The notes under the pieces were generated by a model. That model searched no databases. It saw only the letters and a program-made list of their open reading frames with translations, and was not told the DNA's origin. 64,000 nt of DNA from positions 1 through 64,000 of the forward strand of contig NZ_KZ679099.1 of NCBI RefSeq assembly GCF_003024235.1. The letters are read 5' to 3'. How positions within the stretch are numbered: position 1 is the first letter of the stretch; each line of letters starts with the position of its first letter. The DNA is from Arenimonas caeni. GTDB lineage: Bacteria; Pseudomonadota; Gammaproteobacteria; Xanthomonadales; Xanthomonadaceae. Shown piece after piece: positions 28,644 through 38,925 of this stretch. The translations under genes and the position numbers were made by a program.

Positions 28644-28931
28644 TCAGCCGAGGACGGCGAGGATGTCGTCTTCCTTCACCACCAGGTACTCGGTGCCGTC
28701 GAGCTTGACCTCGGTGCCGGCGTACTTGCCGAACAGCACCTTGTCGCCGACCTTCACCGAAGGCGCGCGCACCGAACCGTTGTCCAGCGCCTTGCCGGCG
28801 CCCACGGCGAGCACTTCGCCCTTGATCGGCTTCTCGGTGGCCGAGTCCGGGATCACGATGCCGCCGGCGGACATCTTCTCTTCTTCCATACGCTTGATGA
28901 CCACGCGGTCGTGGAGCGGCTTGATGTTCAT
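28644..28931 (-). CDS. groES: Co-chaperonin GroES
   Basis: The 95-residue lid of the GroEL chamber starts at ATG 28931 with [18 protein letters not shown], preceded by GAGG. The mobile loop [15 protein letters not shown] (about 21-35) and the closing [15 protein letters not shown] are typical. It is the first gene of the heat-shock operon. A 27-base CIRCE element and a sigma-32-like promoter lie in its leader region. Confidence 0.99.
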   Translation of the reverse strand: MNIKPLHDRVVIKRMEEEKMSAGGIVIPDSATEKPIKGEVLAVGAGKALDNGSVRAPSVKVGDKVLFGKYAGTEVKLDGTEYLVVKEDDILAVLG

Positions 28932-28977
28932 GAGTGTCCTCGTTAGTTCTTTAATTTCAACGACATGGGCCTTTCTG

Positions 28978-29004
28978 TTAGCACTCGGCCCTGGTGAGTG
29001 CCAA
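28978..29004. promoter_or_regulatory. CIRCE operator (HrcA binding site) of groESL
   Basis: TTAGCACTC, nine bases, GAGTGCCAA: eight of nine bases in the arms match the classic CIRCE inverted repeat (TTAGCACTC-N9-GAGTGCTAA). It lies between the sigma-32-like promoter and the groES start. HrcA bound here would repress groESL; the hrcA gene is not in the window. Confidence 0.95.
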
Positions 29005-29048
29005 TGATACGCGCGCACCCGGCAGACCGGAAGCCACGCGGCTGCCCC

Positions 29049-29077
29049 TAGGTGGGTGCCAGCGGGAGACTTTCAAG
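29049..29077 (-). promoter_or_regulatory. Sigma-32-type heat-shock promoter of groESL
   Basis: On the minus strand CTTGAAA (29077-29071), a 14-base spacer and CCCACCTA (29056-29049) match the heat-shock sigma consensus CTTGAAA-N13-15-CCCCATNT closely. It lies upstream of CIRCE, so the operator would be in the early transcribed region. Confidence 0.8.
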
Positions 29078-29099
29078 GGGGATGGCCGGACCCTACAAT
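29071..29099 (+). promoter_or_regulatory. Candidate promoter of the XRE regulator
   Basis: TACAAT (29094-29099) is a good -10 box; at 17 bases spacing stands TTTCAA, a poor -35 box that overlaps the groESL -35 on the other strand. A transcript would have a leader of about 210 bases (29106-29317) before the XRE gene; that GC-rich leader contains no other gene that I can support. Confidence 0.4.
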
Positions 29100-29317
29100 C
29101 GGGGCGCTCCCTGCCGGCCAGGGGGCAAACCGGCCCAAGCCCCGCAGAATCAATGGCTTGGTCCCGGCGAGAGTCGGCCGGCAACCCGGAATCGCCAGCG
29201 CCCGTCCGCCAGCCAGGGGGGCTTTTGGGATGGAAGCGCCGGCTCCGGGCCAAGGCACCGACGCGGTTGGTCAAAACGCGCGGCGCGGATCCTTGCAGGG
29301 CTTTTCGGGGAATACCA

Positions 29318-29695
29318 ATGACGCATTTGTTCAATCGCATCCGACAGGCGCGCCGGGGCGCGAGCCTGTCGCAGCTGGAGCTGGCCAGGATGGTCGGCGT
29401 GGCACGCAGCGCCGTGGCGCAGTGGGAACGCAAGGACGGGGCCCGGCCAACCACCGAGAACATGGCCAAGATCGCCATGGCCACTTCGGTGGGCTTCGAA
29501 TGGCTGGCCACCGGCCGCGGCAACCGCTGGCTGGGCGGCGACACGCCCAACGGCGCCGAGACGCCCGCCATGCTGCTCAACTTCTACGCCCAGTGCGGCC
29601 TGGAGGAGCGCCTGCTGGTGGCCTTCCGCTCGCTGCGCAACCCGGAGCAGCAGCCGCTGGTGGACTTCGTCGAGGCCATGACCGCCCGGGCCTGA
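29318..29695 (+). CDS. XRE-family transcriptional regulator
   Basis: The 125-residue protein has an N-terminal Cro/CI helix-turn-helix (about 4-62: NRIRQARRGASLSQLELARMV, then ARSAVAQWERKDG, ending at FEWLATGRG). A short C-terminal helical part (about 80-125) may be for dimerisation. Start 29318 is preceded by GGGGA. It is transcribed away from groESL with an unusually long leader. Targets are unknown; small XRE proteins of this layout are common in Xanthomonadales. Confidence 0.9.
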   Translation: MTHLFNRIRQARRGASLSQLELARMVGVARSAVAQWERKDGARPTTENMAKIAMATSVGFEWLATGRGNRWLGGDTPNGAETPAMLLNFYAQCGLEERLLVAFRSLRNPEQQPLVDFVEAMTARA

Positions 29696-29703
29696 GCGTT
29701 CCA

Positions 29704-29724
29704 GCCCCGGCCTCGCGCCGGGGC
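29704..29724 (+). terminator. Hairpin after the XRE gene
   Basis: GCCCCGGC (29704-29711) pairs with GCCGGGGC (29717-29724), loop CTCGC, eight bases behind the stop. No T-run follows, so it is only a possible terminator. Confidence 0.4.
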
Positions 29725-29799
29725 CGAACTTCCGGGGATACTGGCGGTCTTTTGGGGGCGGCGCCCTGCGCCCGCCCCCGTCCCACCACGAGATCGCGC

Positions 29800-31986
29800 A
29801 TGACCCGTTGGCTTACGGCCCTGCTGGCCCTGCTCCTGATCGCCCCCGCGGCCAAGGCCGTGGACGAGGCGGACCTGCTGCCCATCGACGAGGCCTTCGC
29901 GCTCACCGCGCGCGCGCCCGAGCGCGGCCGCATCGAACTGAACTGGCGCATCGCCGAGGGGTATTACCTCTACCGGCACCGGATGGGCGTCGAAGTGCTC
30001 TCGATGGGCTTCAAGTCCGATCCGCTCGGGCTGCCCGACGGCATCGCCTACACCGACGAATTCTTCGGCGACGTCGAGACCTACCGCGACGACGTGACCG
30101 CCGTGCTCACCGGCGCGGCCGCCGACGGCGTGCCCTCGATCGAGCTGAAGGTGAAGTACCAGGGCTGCGCCGACATCGGCATCTGCTACCCGCCGCACAC
30201 CCGCACCCTGCGCGTGGCGCTGCCGGCCGACGCGGGCGTGGCCCCGGCGGCGCTGCCGGGCGCCGGCGGCATCGACCTGCTGGGCGGCACCAACCCGGCC
30301 ATCGCCGCCGGCGGCCTGCCGCTGCCGGAAAACCAGGCTTTCCGCTTCGAGGCCATCGTTGACACCGCCGACCGGCTGGCACTGCGCTTCACCCCGGCGC
30401 CGGGCTACTACCTCTACCGCGAGCGCAACAGCGTCGAACTGCAGGCCGAGGGCGTGCACGCCGGCGAGATCCAGTGGCCGCCGTCGCAGCCGTACTTCGA
30501 CGAGCACTTCGGCAACGTCGAGGTCTATTTCGACCCGGTGGACGCGCCGCTGCCGCTGCAACGCGAACACACCCGCGCCGTGCCGGCGGTGCTGCGCGTC
30601 ACCTTCCAGGGCTGCCAGGACGAGGGCATCTGCTACCCGCCGATGACGCGCGAGGTGGCCCTGCATCTGCCCGCCGGCGGCACGGTCGCGCAATCCCCTG
30701 CAGGAGCGCCTTCAGGCGCGAATCCCTTCTCTGCCGAAGGCAAAGGCGAAAGCTTCGCGCCTGAAGGCGCTCCTGCCAATGCGCCGACGCTGTGGTTTGC
30801 GATGCTGCTGGCGCTCGGCGGCGGCGTCATCCTCAACCTGATGCCCTGCGTGCTGCCGGTGCTCTCGCTCAAGGCGCTGTCGCTGGCGCAGGGCGGCGGC
30901 AACCACCGCAAGGCGCGCAGCCAGGCGCTCTGGTACACCGCCGGCGTTCTGGTGAGCTTCGCCGCCGTCGGCGCCGCCGCGCTGGCGCTGCGCCAGGCCG
31001 GGCTGGCGCTCGGCTGGGGCTTCCAGCTGCAGCAGCCGGGCGTGATCGCGGCGCTGGCGCTGGTGATGGTGGCCATCGGCCTGTCGCTGTCGGGCGTGGT
31101 CAGCCTCGGCGCCTCGCTGGCCGGCGCCGGCCAGTCGCTCACGGAAAAAACCGGCCCGGCCGGCGACTTCTTCACCGGCGTGCTGGCCGTCGTGGTCGCC
31201 AGCCCCTGCACGGCGCCCTTCATGGGCACCGCGCTGGCCTTCGCCTTCGCGGCCTCGCCGGCGGTGGCCATCGGCGTGTTCCTGGCGCTGGGCCTGGGCC
31301 TGGCCCTGCCCTTCCTGCTGATCGGCTTCGTGCCGGCGCTGGCCGCGCGACTGCCCAGGCCCGGGGCCTGGATGGAAACCTTCAAGCACCTGCTCGCCTT
31401 CCCAATGTACCTGACGGCGGTGTGGCTGCTGTGGGTGCTGGCCAAGCAGCGCGGCGCCGACGCCATCGGCCTGGCGCTGGTGGGCGCGGTGGGCCTGGGC
31501 CTGGGCCTGTGGCTGTGGGAAAAGGCGCGCTTCAAGGGCGCGCTGGCCAAGTCGCTGGCGGTGCTGGTGGTGCTTGCTGCGCTGTGGCCGGTGGTCGTGG
31601 TGCAGCGCATGCCCGCGCCGGCGAAATCCGAGGCGGTGAAGGAAGGCGTGGTGGCCTATTCGGCTGAACGCCTCGCGCAGCTGCGCCGCGACGGCCGCGT
31701 GGTGTTCGTCAACATGACCGCCGACTGGTGCGTGAGCTGCAAGGCCAACGAACGCACCGTGCTGGGCCGCGACGGCTTCCGCGACGCGCTCGAGCGCGCC
31801 GGCGCGGTGTACATGGTGGGCGACTGGACCGACGTGGACCCGGAGATCACCGCCTTCCTCGAGTCGCACCAGGCCGTGGGCGTGCCGCTGTACGTGGTCT
31901 ACCCGAAGGCCGGCGAGCCGAAGGTGCTGCCGACCCTGCTCACCCAGGCCATCGTCGACGAGGCGCTGGCGGAGGCCGGCCGATGA
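29800..31986 (+). CDS. dsbD: Thiol:disulfide interchange protein DsbD with duplicated N-terminal domain
   Basis: DsbD carries electrons from cytosolic thioredoxin to periplasmic disulfide isomerases and cytochrome c maturation. The 728 residues exceed the E. coli 565. After a signal peptide (1-20) there are two copies of the DsbD-alpha domain: GYYLYRHRMGVE to YQGCADIGICYPP (about 45-135) and GYYLYRERNSVE to FQGCQDEGICYPP (about 200-285), each with its Cys pair. The linker (about 301-325) is encoded by a REP pair. The membrane core has NLMPCVLPVLS and ASPCTAPFMG with the redox cysteines. The C-terminal thioredoxin domain holds MTADWCVSCKANE (about 637-649). The stop overlaps the next start (ATGA). 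Confidence 0.96.
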   Translation: MTRWLTALLALLLIAPAAKAVDEADLLPIDEAFALTARAPERGRIELNWRIAEGYYLYRHRMGVEVLSMGFKSDPLGLPDGIAYTDEFFGDVETYRDDVTAVLTGAAADGVPSIELKVKYQGCADIGICYPPHTRTLRVALPADAGVAPAALPGAGGIDLLGGTNPAIAAGGLPLPENQAFRFEAIVDTADRLALRFTPAPGYYLYRERNSVELQAEGVHAGEIQWPPSQPYFDEHFGNVEVYFDPVDAPLPLQREHTRAVPAVLRVTFQGCQDEGICYPPMTREVALHLPAGGTVAQSPAGAPSGANPFSAEGKGESFAPEGAPANAPTLWFAMLLALGGGVILNLMPCVLPVLSLKALSLAQGGGNHRKARSQALWYTAGVLVSFAAVGAAALALRQAGLALGWGFQLQQPGVIAALALVMVAIGLSLSGVVSLGASLAGAGQSLTEKTGPAGDFFTGVLAVVVASPCTAPFMGTALAFAFAASPAVAIGVFLALGLGLALPFLLIGFVPALAARLPRPGAWMETFKHLLAFPMYLTAVWLLWVLAKQRGADAIGLALVGAVGLGLGLWLWEKARFKGALAKSLAVLVVLAALWPVVVVQRMPAPAKSEAVKEGVVAYSAERLAQLRRDGRVVFVNMTADWCVSCKANERTVLGRDGFRDALERAGAVYMVGDWTDVDPEITAFLESHQAVGVPLYVVYPKAGEPKVLPTLLTQAIVDEALAEAGR
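30701..30775. repeat. GTAG-like REP pair (REPIN) inside dsbD, in frame
   Basis: CAGGAGCGCCTTCAGGCGCGAA (22 bases; 30701-30722) and its exact complement at 30754-30775 enclose 31 bases. The arm resembles the GTAGGAGCG-CTTCAG-CGCGAA REPs of Pseudomonas and Xanthomonadales and is unrelated to families A-C. At 75 bases it adds 25 codons without a stop, giving a Pro/Ala/Gly/Ser-rich linker. Confidence 0.85.
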
Positions 31987-32537
31987 AGCGCGACGCCGTG
32001 CTGACCTGGGGCGCGATCGTGCTGCTGGGCGGCATTTCCGCCGGCCTGGGCTGGTGGCTGGGGCAGCGGACCCTGGTGCCGGCCGAAAAGCCGGCCCCGC
32101 CGGGCATGACCGTTACCAGGATCGGCGAAGTGGCGCCCGACATCAGCCTGCCCGACCTGCGCAGCGGCCAGCCGGTGGCGGTGACCGGGCCGGGCCGGCT
32201 GCGGCTCATCAACTACTGGGCCAGCTGGTGCGGCCCCTGCCGCAAGGAAATGCCGGTACTCGACGCCTACGCCCGGCAACAGGGCGGCAACGGCGTGAAA
32301 GTGATGGGCATCGCCCTGGAAAGCCGCGAGGAGGCCCTGGCCTTCCTGCGCGAGGTCCCGGTGGACTTCACCCTGCTGGTGGAGAACCCGGGCCCGGGCG
32401 ACAGCTCGGTGCAGCTGGGCAACCTGCGCGGCATCCTGCCTTATACGGTGCTGATCGACGCCGACGGGCGCCTGCTCAAGACCCATTACGGCGCCTTCCC
32501 GGATCCGGAAGCCGTGCAGGCCTGGGCCCGGCCCTGA
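31983..32537 (+). CDS. TlpA/ResA-type membrane-anchored thioredoxin
   Basis: The 184-residue protein has one N-terminal membrane anchor (about 8-28, LTWGAIVLLGGISAGLGWWL) and a periplasmic thioredoxin-fold domain with active site NYWASWCGPCRKEMPVL (Cys pair near residues 82 and 85) and the cis-Pro region GILPYTVLIDADG. It reduces periplasmic disulfides, for example in cytochrome c maturation, and would take electrons from DsbD, to which it is coupled by a four-base overlap. The exact partner is unknown, so no gene symbol is given. Confidence 0.93.
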   Translation: MKRDAVLTWGAIVLLGGISAGLGWWLGQRTLVPAEKPAPPGMTVTRIGEVAPDISLPDLRSGQPVAVTGPGRLRLINYWASWCGPCRKEMPVLDAYARQQGGNGVKVMGIALESREEALAFLREVPVDFTLLVENPGPGDSSVQLGNLRGILPYTVLIDADGRLLKTHYGAFPDPEAVQAWARP

Positions 32538-32578
32538 GCCGGGTCCCGGGGCCCGGCAGGAAAAATTCAAACGCCCGT

Positions 32579-32584
32579 TAAAAT
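32579..32584 (+). promoter_or_regulatory. Candidate -10 box of the aroQ-accBC transcript
   Basis: TAAAAT (32579-32584) in an otherwise GC-rich 134-base gap, with no clear -35 box at the right distance. A short GC hairpin (CCTCCCC-C-GGGGAGG, 32640-32654) lies between it and the aroQ start. Confidence 0.3.
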
Positions 32585-32671
32585 CGCCGAAGTCGCGGCG
32601 ATCTTCTGGACAACCCACCCGGCCTGCCCCCAGACTGTGCCTCCCCCGGGGAGGGGCAACGAAGGCGCGAC

Positions 32672-33106
32672 GTGGCGAAGATCCTGGTCCTGCATGGTCC
32701 CAACCTGAACCTGCTCGGTGAACGCGAGCCGGAGATCTACGGCCGTGCCACCCTAGACGACATCAATGCACGCCTGGCCGCGCGCGCCGCGGCCGCCGGC
32801 CACCAGATCGAGGCCTTCCAGTCCAACGCCGAGCACGAGCTGGTGGACCGCGTGCAGGCCGCCCGCGGCGACGGCACCGCCTTCGCGCTGCTCAACCCCG
32901 CCGCCTTCACCCACACCTCGGTGGCCCTGCGCGACGCGCTGGCGGCCGTGAAGCTGCCCTTCATCGAGGTGCACCTGTCGAACCCGCACGCCCGGGAGCC
33001 GTTCCGCCGCACCAGCTATTTCTCCGACCTGGCCGTCGGCGTGGTGTGCGGCTTCGGCGCCGACAGCTATTCCTACGCGCTCGAGGCCGCGCTCGCGCGC
33101 CTCTGA
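32672..33106 (+). CDS. aroQ: 3-dehydroquinate dehydratase, type II
   Basis: AroQ converts 3-dehydroquinate to 3-dehydroshikimate in the shikimate pathway. The 144 residues match the small dodecameric type II enzyme. Motifs: [19 protein letters not shown] (with the catalytic Tyr), [31 protein letters not shown], and [19 protein letters not shown] with the catalytic His/Arg. The start is GTG 32672, preceded by GAAGG. As in many gammaproteobacteria it stands directly before accB-accC, 38 bases away. Confidence 0.97.
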   Translation: MAKILVLHGPNLNLLGEREPEIYGRATLDDINARLAARAAAAGHQIEAFQSNAEHELVDRVQAARGDGTAFALLNPAAFTHTSVALRDALAAVKLPFIEVHLSNPHAREPFRRTSYFSDLAVGVVCGFGADSYSYALEAALARL

Positions 33107-33144
33107 GCCCTTTCCAACCCAATCGCCAACAAGACGAGGCCTGC

Positions 33145-33630
33145 ATGGACCTTCGCAAGATCAAGAAGCTCATCGACCTGCTCGAGGAATCGAACCTCGC
33201 CGAGATCGAAATCAAGGAGGGCGAGGAGTCGGTGCGCCTGGCCCGCGTGCCCTCGGGCGGCTACGCCGTCGCCGCGCCGGCGCCCGCGCCTGTGCACCAC
33301 GCCGAGCCGCCGCGCGCCGCCGCGCCGGCCGCCCCGGCCGCCCCGGCCGCGCTTTCCGCCGAGGCGGTGGGCAAGTCCACCAAGGACGTGCCCGACGGCC
33401 ACACCGTGCGTTCGCCGATGGTCGGCACCTATTACGCCTCGCCGGCGCCGGACAAGCCGGCGTTCGTGAAGGTCGGCCAGCAGGTCAAGGCCGGCGACAC
33501 GCTGGGCATCATCGAAGCGATGAAGATGTTCAACCCGATCGAGGCCGACGTCTCGGGCACGGTGCGCGCGATCCTGGTCGAGAACGGCCAGCCGATCGAG
33601 TTCGACGAGCCCATGTTCGTGATCAGCTGA
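33145..33630 (+). CDS. accB: Acetyl-CoA carboxylase biotin carboxyl carrier protein
   Basis: AccB carries the carboxybiotin of acetyl-CoA carboxylase, the first step of fatty acid synthesis. At 161 residues it has the N-terminal helix [20 protein letters not shown], an Ala/Pro-rich linker (about 45-75) and the C-terminal biotinyl domain with [13 protein letters not shown], where the Lys (about residue 126) receives biotin. GAGG lies five bases before the ATG. accC follows ten bases later. Confidence 0.98.
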   Translation: MDLRKIKKLIDLLEESNLAEIEIKEGEESVRLARVPSGGYAVAAPAPAPVHHAEPPRAAAPAAPAAPAALSAEAVGKSTKDVPDGHTVRSPMVGTYYASPAPDKPAFVKVGQQVKAGDTLGIIEAMKMFNPIEADVSGTVRAILVENGQPIEFDEPMFVIS

Positions 33631-33640
33631 GGACCGGCCC

Positions 33641-35008
33641 ATGCTGGAGAAAATCGTCATCGCCAACCGCGGCGAGATCGCGCTGCGCATCCTGCGCGCC
33701 TGCCATGCGCTCGGCATCAAGACCGTGGCCGTGCACTCGACCGTGGACCGCAACCTCAAGCACGTGGCGATGGCCGACGAGTCGGTGTGCATCGGCCCGG
33801 CGCCCTCGTCCGAGAGCTACCTCAACATCCCGGCCATCATCGCCGCGGCCGAGGTCACCGACGCCCAGGGCATCCACCCGGGCTACGGCTTCCTGAGCGA
33901 GAACGCCGACTTCGCCGAGCGCGTGGAGAAGTCCGGCTTCGTGTTCATCGGCCCGACCCCGGGCGTGATCCGCATGATGGGCGACAAGGTCGAGGCCATC
34001 CGCGCCATGAAGGACGCCGGCGTGCCCTGCGTGCCGGGCTCGAACGGCCCGCTGCCCGACGACGAGGCCGAGTGCATCAGCCACGGCCGCGAGATCGGCT
34101 ACCCGGTGATCATCAAGGCCGCCGGCGGCGGCGGCGGCCGCGGCATGCGCGTGGTGCGCACCGAGGGCGCCCTGCTCACGGCCATCGCCGCGACGCGCCA
34201 GGAAGCCAAGGCCGCGTTCGGCAACGACATGGTCTACATGGAGAAGTTCCTGGAGAACCCGCGCCACGTGGAGATCCAGGTGCTGTCCGACGGCCAGGGC
34301 AACGCCGTGCACCTGGGCGAGCGCGACTGCTCGATGCAGCGCCGCCACCAGAAGGTGGTGGAGGAAGCGCCGGCGCCGGGCATCACCCCGGAGCAGCGCG
34401 CGCAGATCGGCCGCATCTGCACCGACGCCTGCATCCGCATCGGCTACCGCGGCGCGGGCACCTTCGAGTTCCTCTACGAGGACGGCCGCTTCTACTTCAT
34501 CGAAATGAACACCCGCATCCAGGTCGAGCACCCGGTGACGGAGATGATCACCGGCGTCGACCTGGTGAAGGAGCAGCTGCTGATCGCCAGCGGGCTGCCG
34601 CTGTCGATCCGCCAGGAGGACGTGGAGATCAACGGCCACGCCATCGAGTGCCGCATCAATGCCGAGGACCCGGAGAGCTTCCTGCCGAGCCCCGGACTGA
34701 TCAAGCACTTCCATGCGCCGGGCGGCCCGGGCGTGCGCGTCGATTCGCACATCTACGAGGGCTACAAGGTCCCGCCGAACTACGACTCGATGATCGGCAA
34801 GCTGATCGTGCACGGCCCCGACCGCGCCACCGCCATCGCCCGCATGAAGGTGGCGCTGAGCGAGATGGTGGTCGACGGCATCAAGACCAACGTGCCGCTG
34901 CAGCAGCGGATCATGACCGACGTCGGCTTCCAGCAGGGTGGCACCAACATCCATTACCTGGAAAAGCGCCTGGCCGAGCGCAAGGAAAAGGCGATCGGAC
35001 TGGGATGA
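33641..35008 (+). CDS. accC: Acetyl-CoA carboxylase biotin carboxylase subunit
   Basis: AccC carboxylates the biotin on AccB using ATP and bicarbonate. The 455 residues have the standard ATP-grasp layout: [35 protein letters not shown], the glycine-rich [13 protein letters not shown] (about 164-176), [20 protein letters not shown] (about 288-307) and [15 protein letters not shown]. The stop overlaps the next start (ATGA), so the TonB-like gene is translationally coupled. Confidence 0.98.
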   Translation: MLEKIVIANRGEIALRILRACHALGIKTVAVHSTVDRNLKHVAMADESVCIGPAPSSESYLNIPAIIAAAEVTDAQGIHPGYGFLSENADFAERVEKSGFVFIGPTPGVIRMMGDKVEAIRAMKDAGVPCVPGSNGPLPDDEAECISHGREIGYPVIIKAAGGGGGRGMRVVRTEGALLTAIAATRQEAKAAFGNDMVYMEKFLENPRHVEIQVLSDGQGNAVHLGERDCSMQRRHQKVVEEAPAPGITPEQRAQIGRICTDACIRIGYRGAGTFEFLYEDGRFYFIEMNTRIQVEHPVTEMITGVDLVKEQLLIASGLPLSIRQEDVEINGHAIECRINAEDPESFLPSPGLIKHFHAPGGPGVRVDSHIYEGYKVPPNYDSMIGKLIVHGPDRATAIARMKVALSEMVVDGIKTNVPLQQRIMTDVGFQQGGTNIHYLEKRLAERKEKAIGLG

Positions 35009-35406
35009 TCGCCGCGCTGCTGCTCACGCTGGCCACCACCGCCGCGCCCACCGGCGCGGCGCCCATCGCGCTCGTGCCGCCGCCGGTGGAACAGCGGCAG
35101 TACGAGGCCTGGCGCGAATCGGTGGCCACCGAAGCCTGCACGCCGGGGCCGGTGAGCACGCCGGCACCGACCTACCCGTCCGCCGCGCTGCGCCACGGCG
35201 ACGCCGGTCGCGTGGTGCTGGGGCTCTTCGTCAACCGCTGCGGCGACGTGCGCGACGCCTGGGTGGCGGAGAGCAGCGGCCACGCCGATATCGACCGCGC
35301 CGCCGTGCGCGGGGCACGGAAGTGGAAGACCCTGCCGCCGCCCGATGGCGAGGCCACAGCCATGTTGCGCGTGCCCATCACCTTCCAATTCGACCCGGGC
35401 CCCTGA
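35005..35406 (+). CDS. Small secreted TonB C-terminal-domain protein
   Basis: The 133-residue protein has a short signal peptide ([18 protein letters not shown]) and a TonB C-terminal-like domain (about 45-133: [21 protein letters not shown], then [19 protein letters not shown] and the closing WKTLPPP). It lacks the membrane anchor plus long Pro-rich spacer of true TonB, so it is a periplasmic homologue with unclear function. Two cysteines (EACTPG, VNRCGDV) could form a disulfide. It is encoded between accC and prmA with a four-base overlap upstream and a three-base gap downstream. Confidence 0.85.
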   Translation: MIAALLLTLATTAAPTGAAPIALVPPPVEQRQYEAWRESVATEACTPGPVSTPAPTYPSAALRHGDAGRVVLGLFVNRCGDVRDAWVAESSGHADIDRAAVRGARKWKTLPPPDGEATAMLRVPITFQFDPGP

Positions 35407-35409
35407 GCC

Positions 35410-36315
35410 ATGCCTTTCCTTGAGCTGAGCCTGCGCGTCCGCGCCGAAGACGAACATCGCGCCGAGAACGCGCTGATGGACCTGGGCGCGCTGTCGGTGA
35501 CCCTGCTCGACGCCGACGCCGCCACGCCCAACGAAAAGGCCGTGCTCGAGCCCGGCGTGGGCGAGACCCCGCTGTGGCCGGAAATCACCCTGCTGGCGCT
35601 GTTCCCCGAGGGCACGGTGGCCGAGCTGGTGCTGCACGCGCTCGAGTCCTTCGACGACGCCATCGACCTGTCCCGGGCCGACTTCCGCGAGGTCGAGGAC
35701 CAGGACTGGGAACGCGCCTGGATGGACCAGTACGAGCCGCTGTACTTCGGCCGCCGTACCTGGATCGTGCCCTGGAACATGGATCCGCCGCCGGAAGCGC
35801 GCGACGGCGTGATCGTCCGGCTCGACCCGGGCCTGGCCTTCGGCTCGGGCACGCACCCGACCACGGCCCTGTGCCTGGAGTGGCTTGATTCGCTGGTGCT
35901 GCGCGACAAGGTGGTGCTCGATTTCGGCTGCGGCTCGGGCATCCTCGCCCTGGCCGCGCTCAAGCTGGGCGCCAGGGCCGCCGTGGGCGTGGACAACGAC
36001 CCGCAGGCCCTGGCCGCCACCGCCGACAACGCCGAACGCAATGGCGTGGGCGACCGCCTGCGCGTGTATTCGCCGGAGGACGAGCCCGCCGACACCTACC
36101 CGGTGGTGGTGGCCAACATCCTGGCCGTGGCGCTCGACGCGCTGGCGCCGCTGCTGGCCTCGCGCGTGCAGCCCGGCGGCGTGATCGCACTCTCGGGCAT
36201 CCTGCACGGGCAGGAAGGCGAACTGCTGGCACGCTACGCCGAGTGGTTCGAGCAGCTCGAGGCCACGCAGCAGGACGACTGGATGCGCATCACCGGCGTC
36301 CGCCGCGCCGGCTGA
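35410..36315 (+). CDS. prmA: Ribosomal protein L11 methyltransferase
   Basis: PrmA trimethylates residues of ribosomal protein L11 using S-adenosylmethionine. At 301 residues it has the N-terminal substrate-binding domain ([19 protein letters not shown]) and the Rossmann methyltransferase domain with [15 protein letters not shown], the SAM motif [15 protein letters not shown] (about 175-189) and [16 protein letters not shown]. In this lineage it is followed by a DUF3426 gene and fis. Confidence 0.97.
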   Translation: MPFLELSLRVRAEDEHRAENALMDLGALSVTLLDADAATPNEKAVLEPGVGETPLWPEITLLALFPEGTVAELVLHALESFDDAIDLSRADFREVEDQDWERAWMDQYEPLYFGRRTWIVPWNMDPPPEARDGVIVRLDPGLAFGSGTHPTTALCLEWLDSLVLRDKVVLDFGCGSGILALAALKLGARAAVGVDNDPQALAATADNAERNGVGDRLRVYSPEDEPADTYPVVVANILAVALDALAPLLASRVQPGGVIALSGILHGQEGELLARYAEWFEQLEATQQDDWMRITGVRRAG

Positions 36316-36333
36316 GCCGCTATCCTTGGCGCC

Positions 36334-36855
36334 ATGCCGTCCCGCGCCCCCCGCTTCGCCGCCGCCACCGACCAGCCCGTTCCGCGCCGCCCGCTGCCCT
36401 GGGGCTGGTGGACGCTGCTGGCCGCGCTGGTGCTCGCCCTGGCGCTGCAGCTGATGCTGGCCGACCGCGCCCGCCTGGCCACCGACCCGGCCTGGCGCCC
36501 GCGCCTGGAAATGCTCTGCGGCATGCTCGGCTGCACGCTGCCGGCCTGGCAGGAGCCCGAAGCCTTCCGCGTCACCAGCCGCGACGTGCGCCGGCATCCG
36601 CAGGACGAACGCGCCCTGCTGGTGAGCACCAGCTTCCGCAACGATGCGCGCTGGCCGCAGGCCTGGCCGGTGCTGGAAGTGGCGCTGCACGACATCGACG
36701 GCCAGGCCCTGGGGCTGCGCCGCTTCCAGCCGGTGGAATACCTGGGCAGCCCGCCGGCCACCGAACTGATCGCGCCCGGGCAGTCGGCCATGGCCACGCT
36801 CGAGATCCTCGATCCGGGCCGGCGCGCGGTTGCTTTCACCTTCGAGTTCCACTGA
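36334..36855 (+). CDS. DUF3426 family membrane-anchored protein
   Basis: The 173-residue protein has a basic cytosolic N-terminus, one membrane helix (about 28-46, WWTLLAALVLALALQLMLA) and a periplasmic domain with LEMLCGMLGCTLPAWQEPEAF, the Cys pair typical of DUF3426. The zinc-ribbon N-terminus often present in this family is missing, so it is a short form. Its position between prmA and fis is conserved in Xanthomonadales. Function unknown. Confidence 0.85.
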   Translation: MPSRAPRFAAATDQPVPRRPLPWGWWTLLAALVLALALQLMLADRARLATDPAWRPRLEMLCGMLGCTLPAWQEPEAFRVTSRDVRRHPQDERALLVSTSFRNDARWPQAWPVLEVALHDIDGQALGLRRFQPVEYLGSPPATELIAPGQSAMATLEILDPGRRAVAFTFEFH

Positions 36856-36967
36856 AACCGACGAACGGCGGCTCGCGGGGTGGGCCACTTTGACGTAGAC
36901 TCGGTCCCCCCGTCGCCAGCCGGCGGGTTCCGCAGGGAAGCGGACAAGAGACCCTGGAGCGCCCCAA

Positions 36968-37246
36968 GTGAATGCCCCGACCGCGTCCCGTGCGGACGCC
37001 AGCACTGCCCCGAGCGGGCACACGCCACTTCGTGACCACGTCTCGCGGTCGGTCCGGCGCTACCTGCACGACTTCAACGGCAACGACCCCGACGACCTCT
37101 ACGACGTGGTGCTGCGCGAGATCGAGCTGCCCCTGTTCGCCGAAGTGATGCGCCACTGCGAAGGCAACCAGAGCCGTGCCGCGGCCTGCCTGGGCATCAA
37201 CCGCGCCACCCTGCGCAAGAAGCTCAAGGCCTACGGCCTGGCTTAA
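36968..37246 (+). CDS. fis: Nucleoid protein Fis
   Basis: The 92-residue DNA-bending regulator has a variable N-terminus, then [29 protein letters not shown], and a C-terminal helix-turn-helix (about 65-90, [25 protein letters not shown]), nearly identical to Fis proteins elsewhere. The start is GTG 36968 with GGAG upstream. In growing cells it would control rRNA promoters and nucleoid shape. The stop is followed seven bases later by a large REP palindrome. Confidence 0.96.
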   Translation: MNAPTASRADASTAPSGHTPLRDHVSRSVRRYLHDFNGNDPDDLYDVVLREIELPLFAEVMRHCEGNQSRAAACLGINRATLRKKLKAYGLA

Positions 37247-37253
37247 CGGTAAA

Positions 37254-37325
37254 GGGGACAGGTGCAATTTCGCCCGGATTGTCGCCGGCCGCCGGGCAAA
37301 CCCGGGCGAAATTGCACCTATCCCC
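37254..37325. repeat. Long REP-like palindrome related to family A, between fis and purH
   Basis: Arms GGGGACAGGTGCAATTTCGC and CCGG extend to 24 bases each (37254-37277 and 37302-37325), with one mismatch (CCTATCCCC). The outer 13 bases equal family A, the inner part differs (CAATTTCGCCCGG). The spacer contains further short GC hairpins. AAA before and TTT after give terminator-like ends in both directions. Confidence 0.85.
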
Positions 37326-37327
37326 TT

Positions 37328-37333
37328 TATAAT
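37328..37333 (+). promoter_or_regulatory. -10 box TATAAT before purH
   Basis: A perfect TATAAT lies three bases beyond the REP palindrome and 24 bases before the purH ATG. The matching -35 position (near 37305) falls inside the REP arm and reads GGCGAA, so any promoter here uses REP sequence upstream. Confidence 0.5.
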
Positions 37334-37356
37334 CGCGGCTCCCCACGAGGTGCCCG

Positions 37357-38924
<1,568 letters not shown>

Positions 38925-38925
<1 letters not shown>

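Noticed and set aside
29100..29317. A known riboswitch in the XRE leader
   Set aside because: I could not match any conserved riboswitch core by eye; only the leader length is unusual.
35005..35406. A true TonB energy transducer
   Set aside because: It has a cleavable-type signal and no membrane anchor with Pro-rich spacer, and no ExbB/ExbD genes are near.
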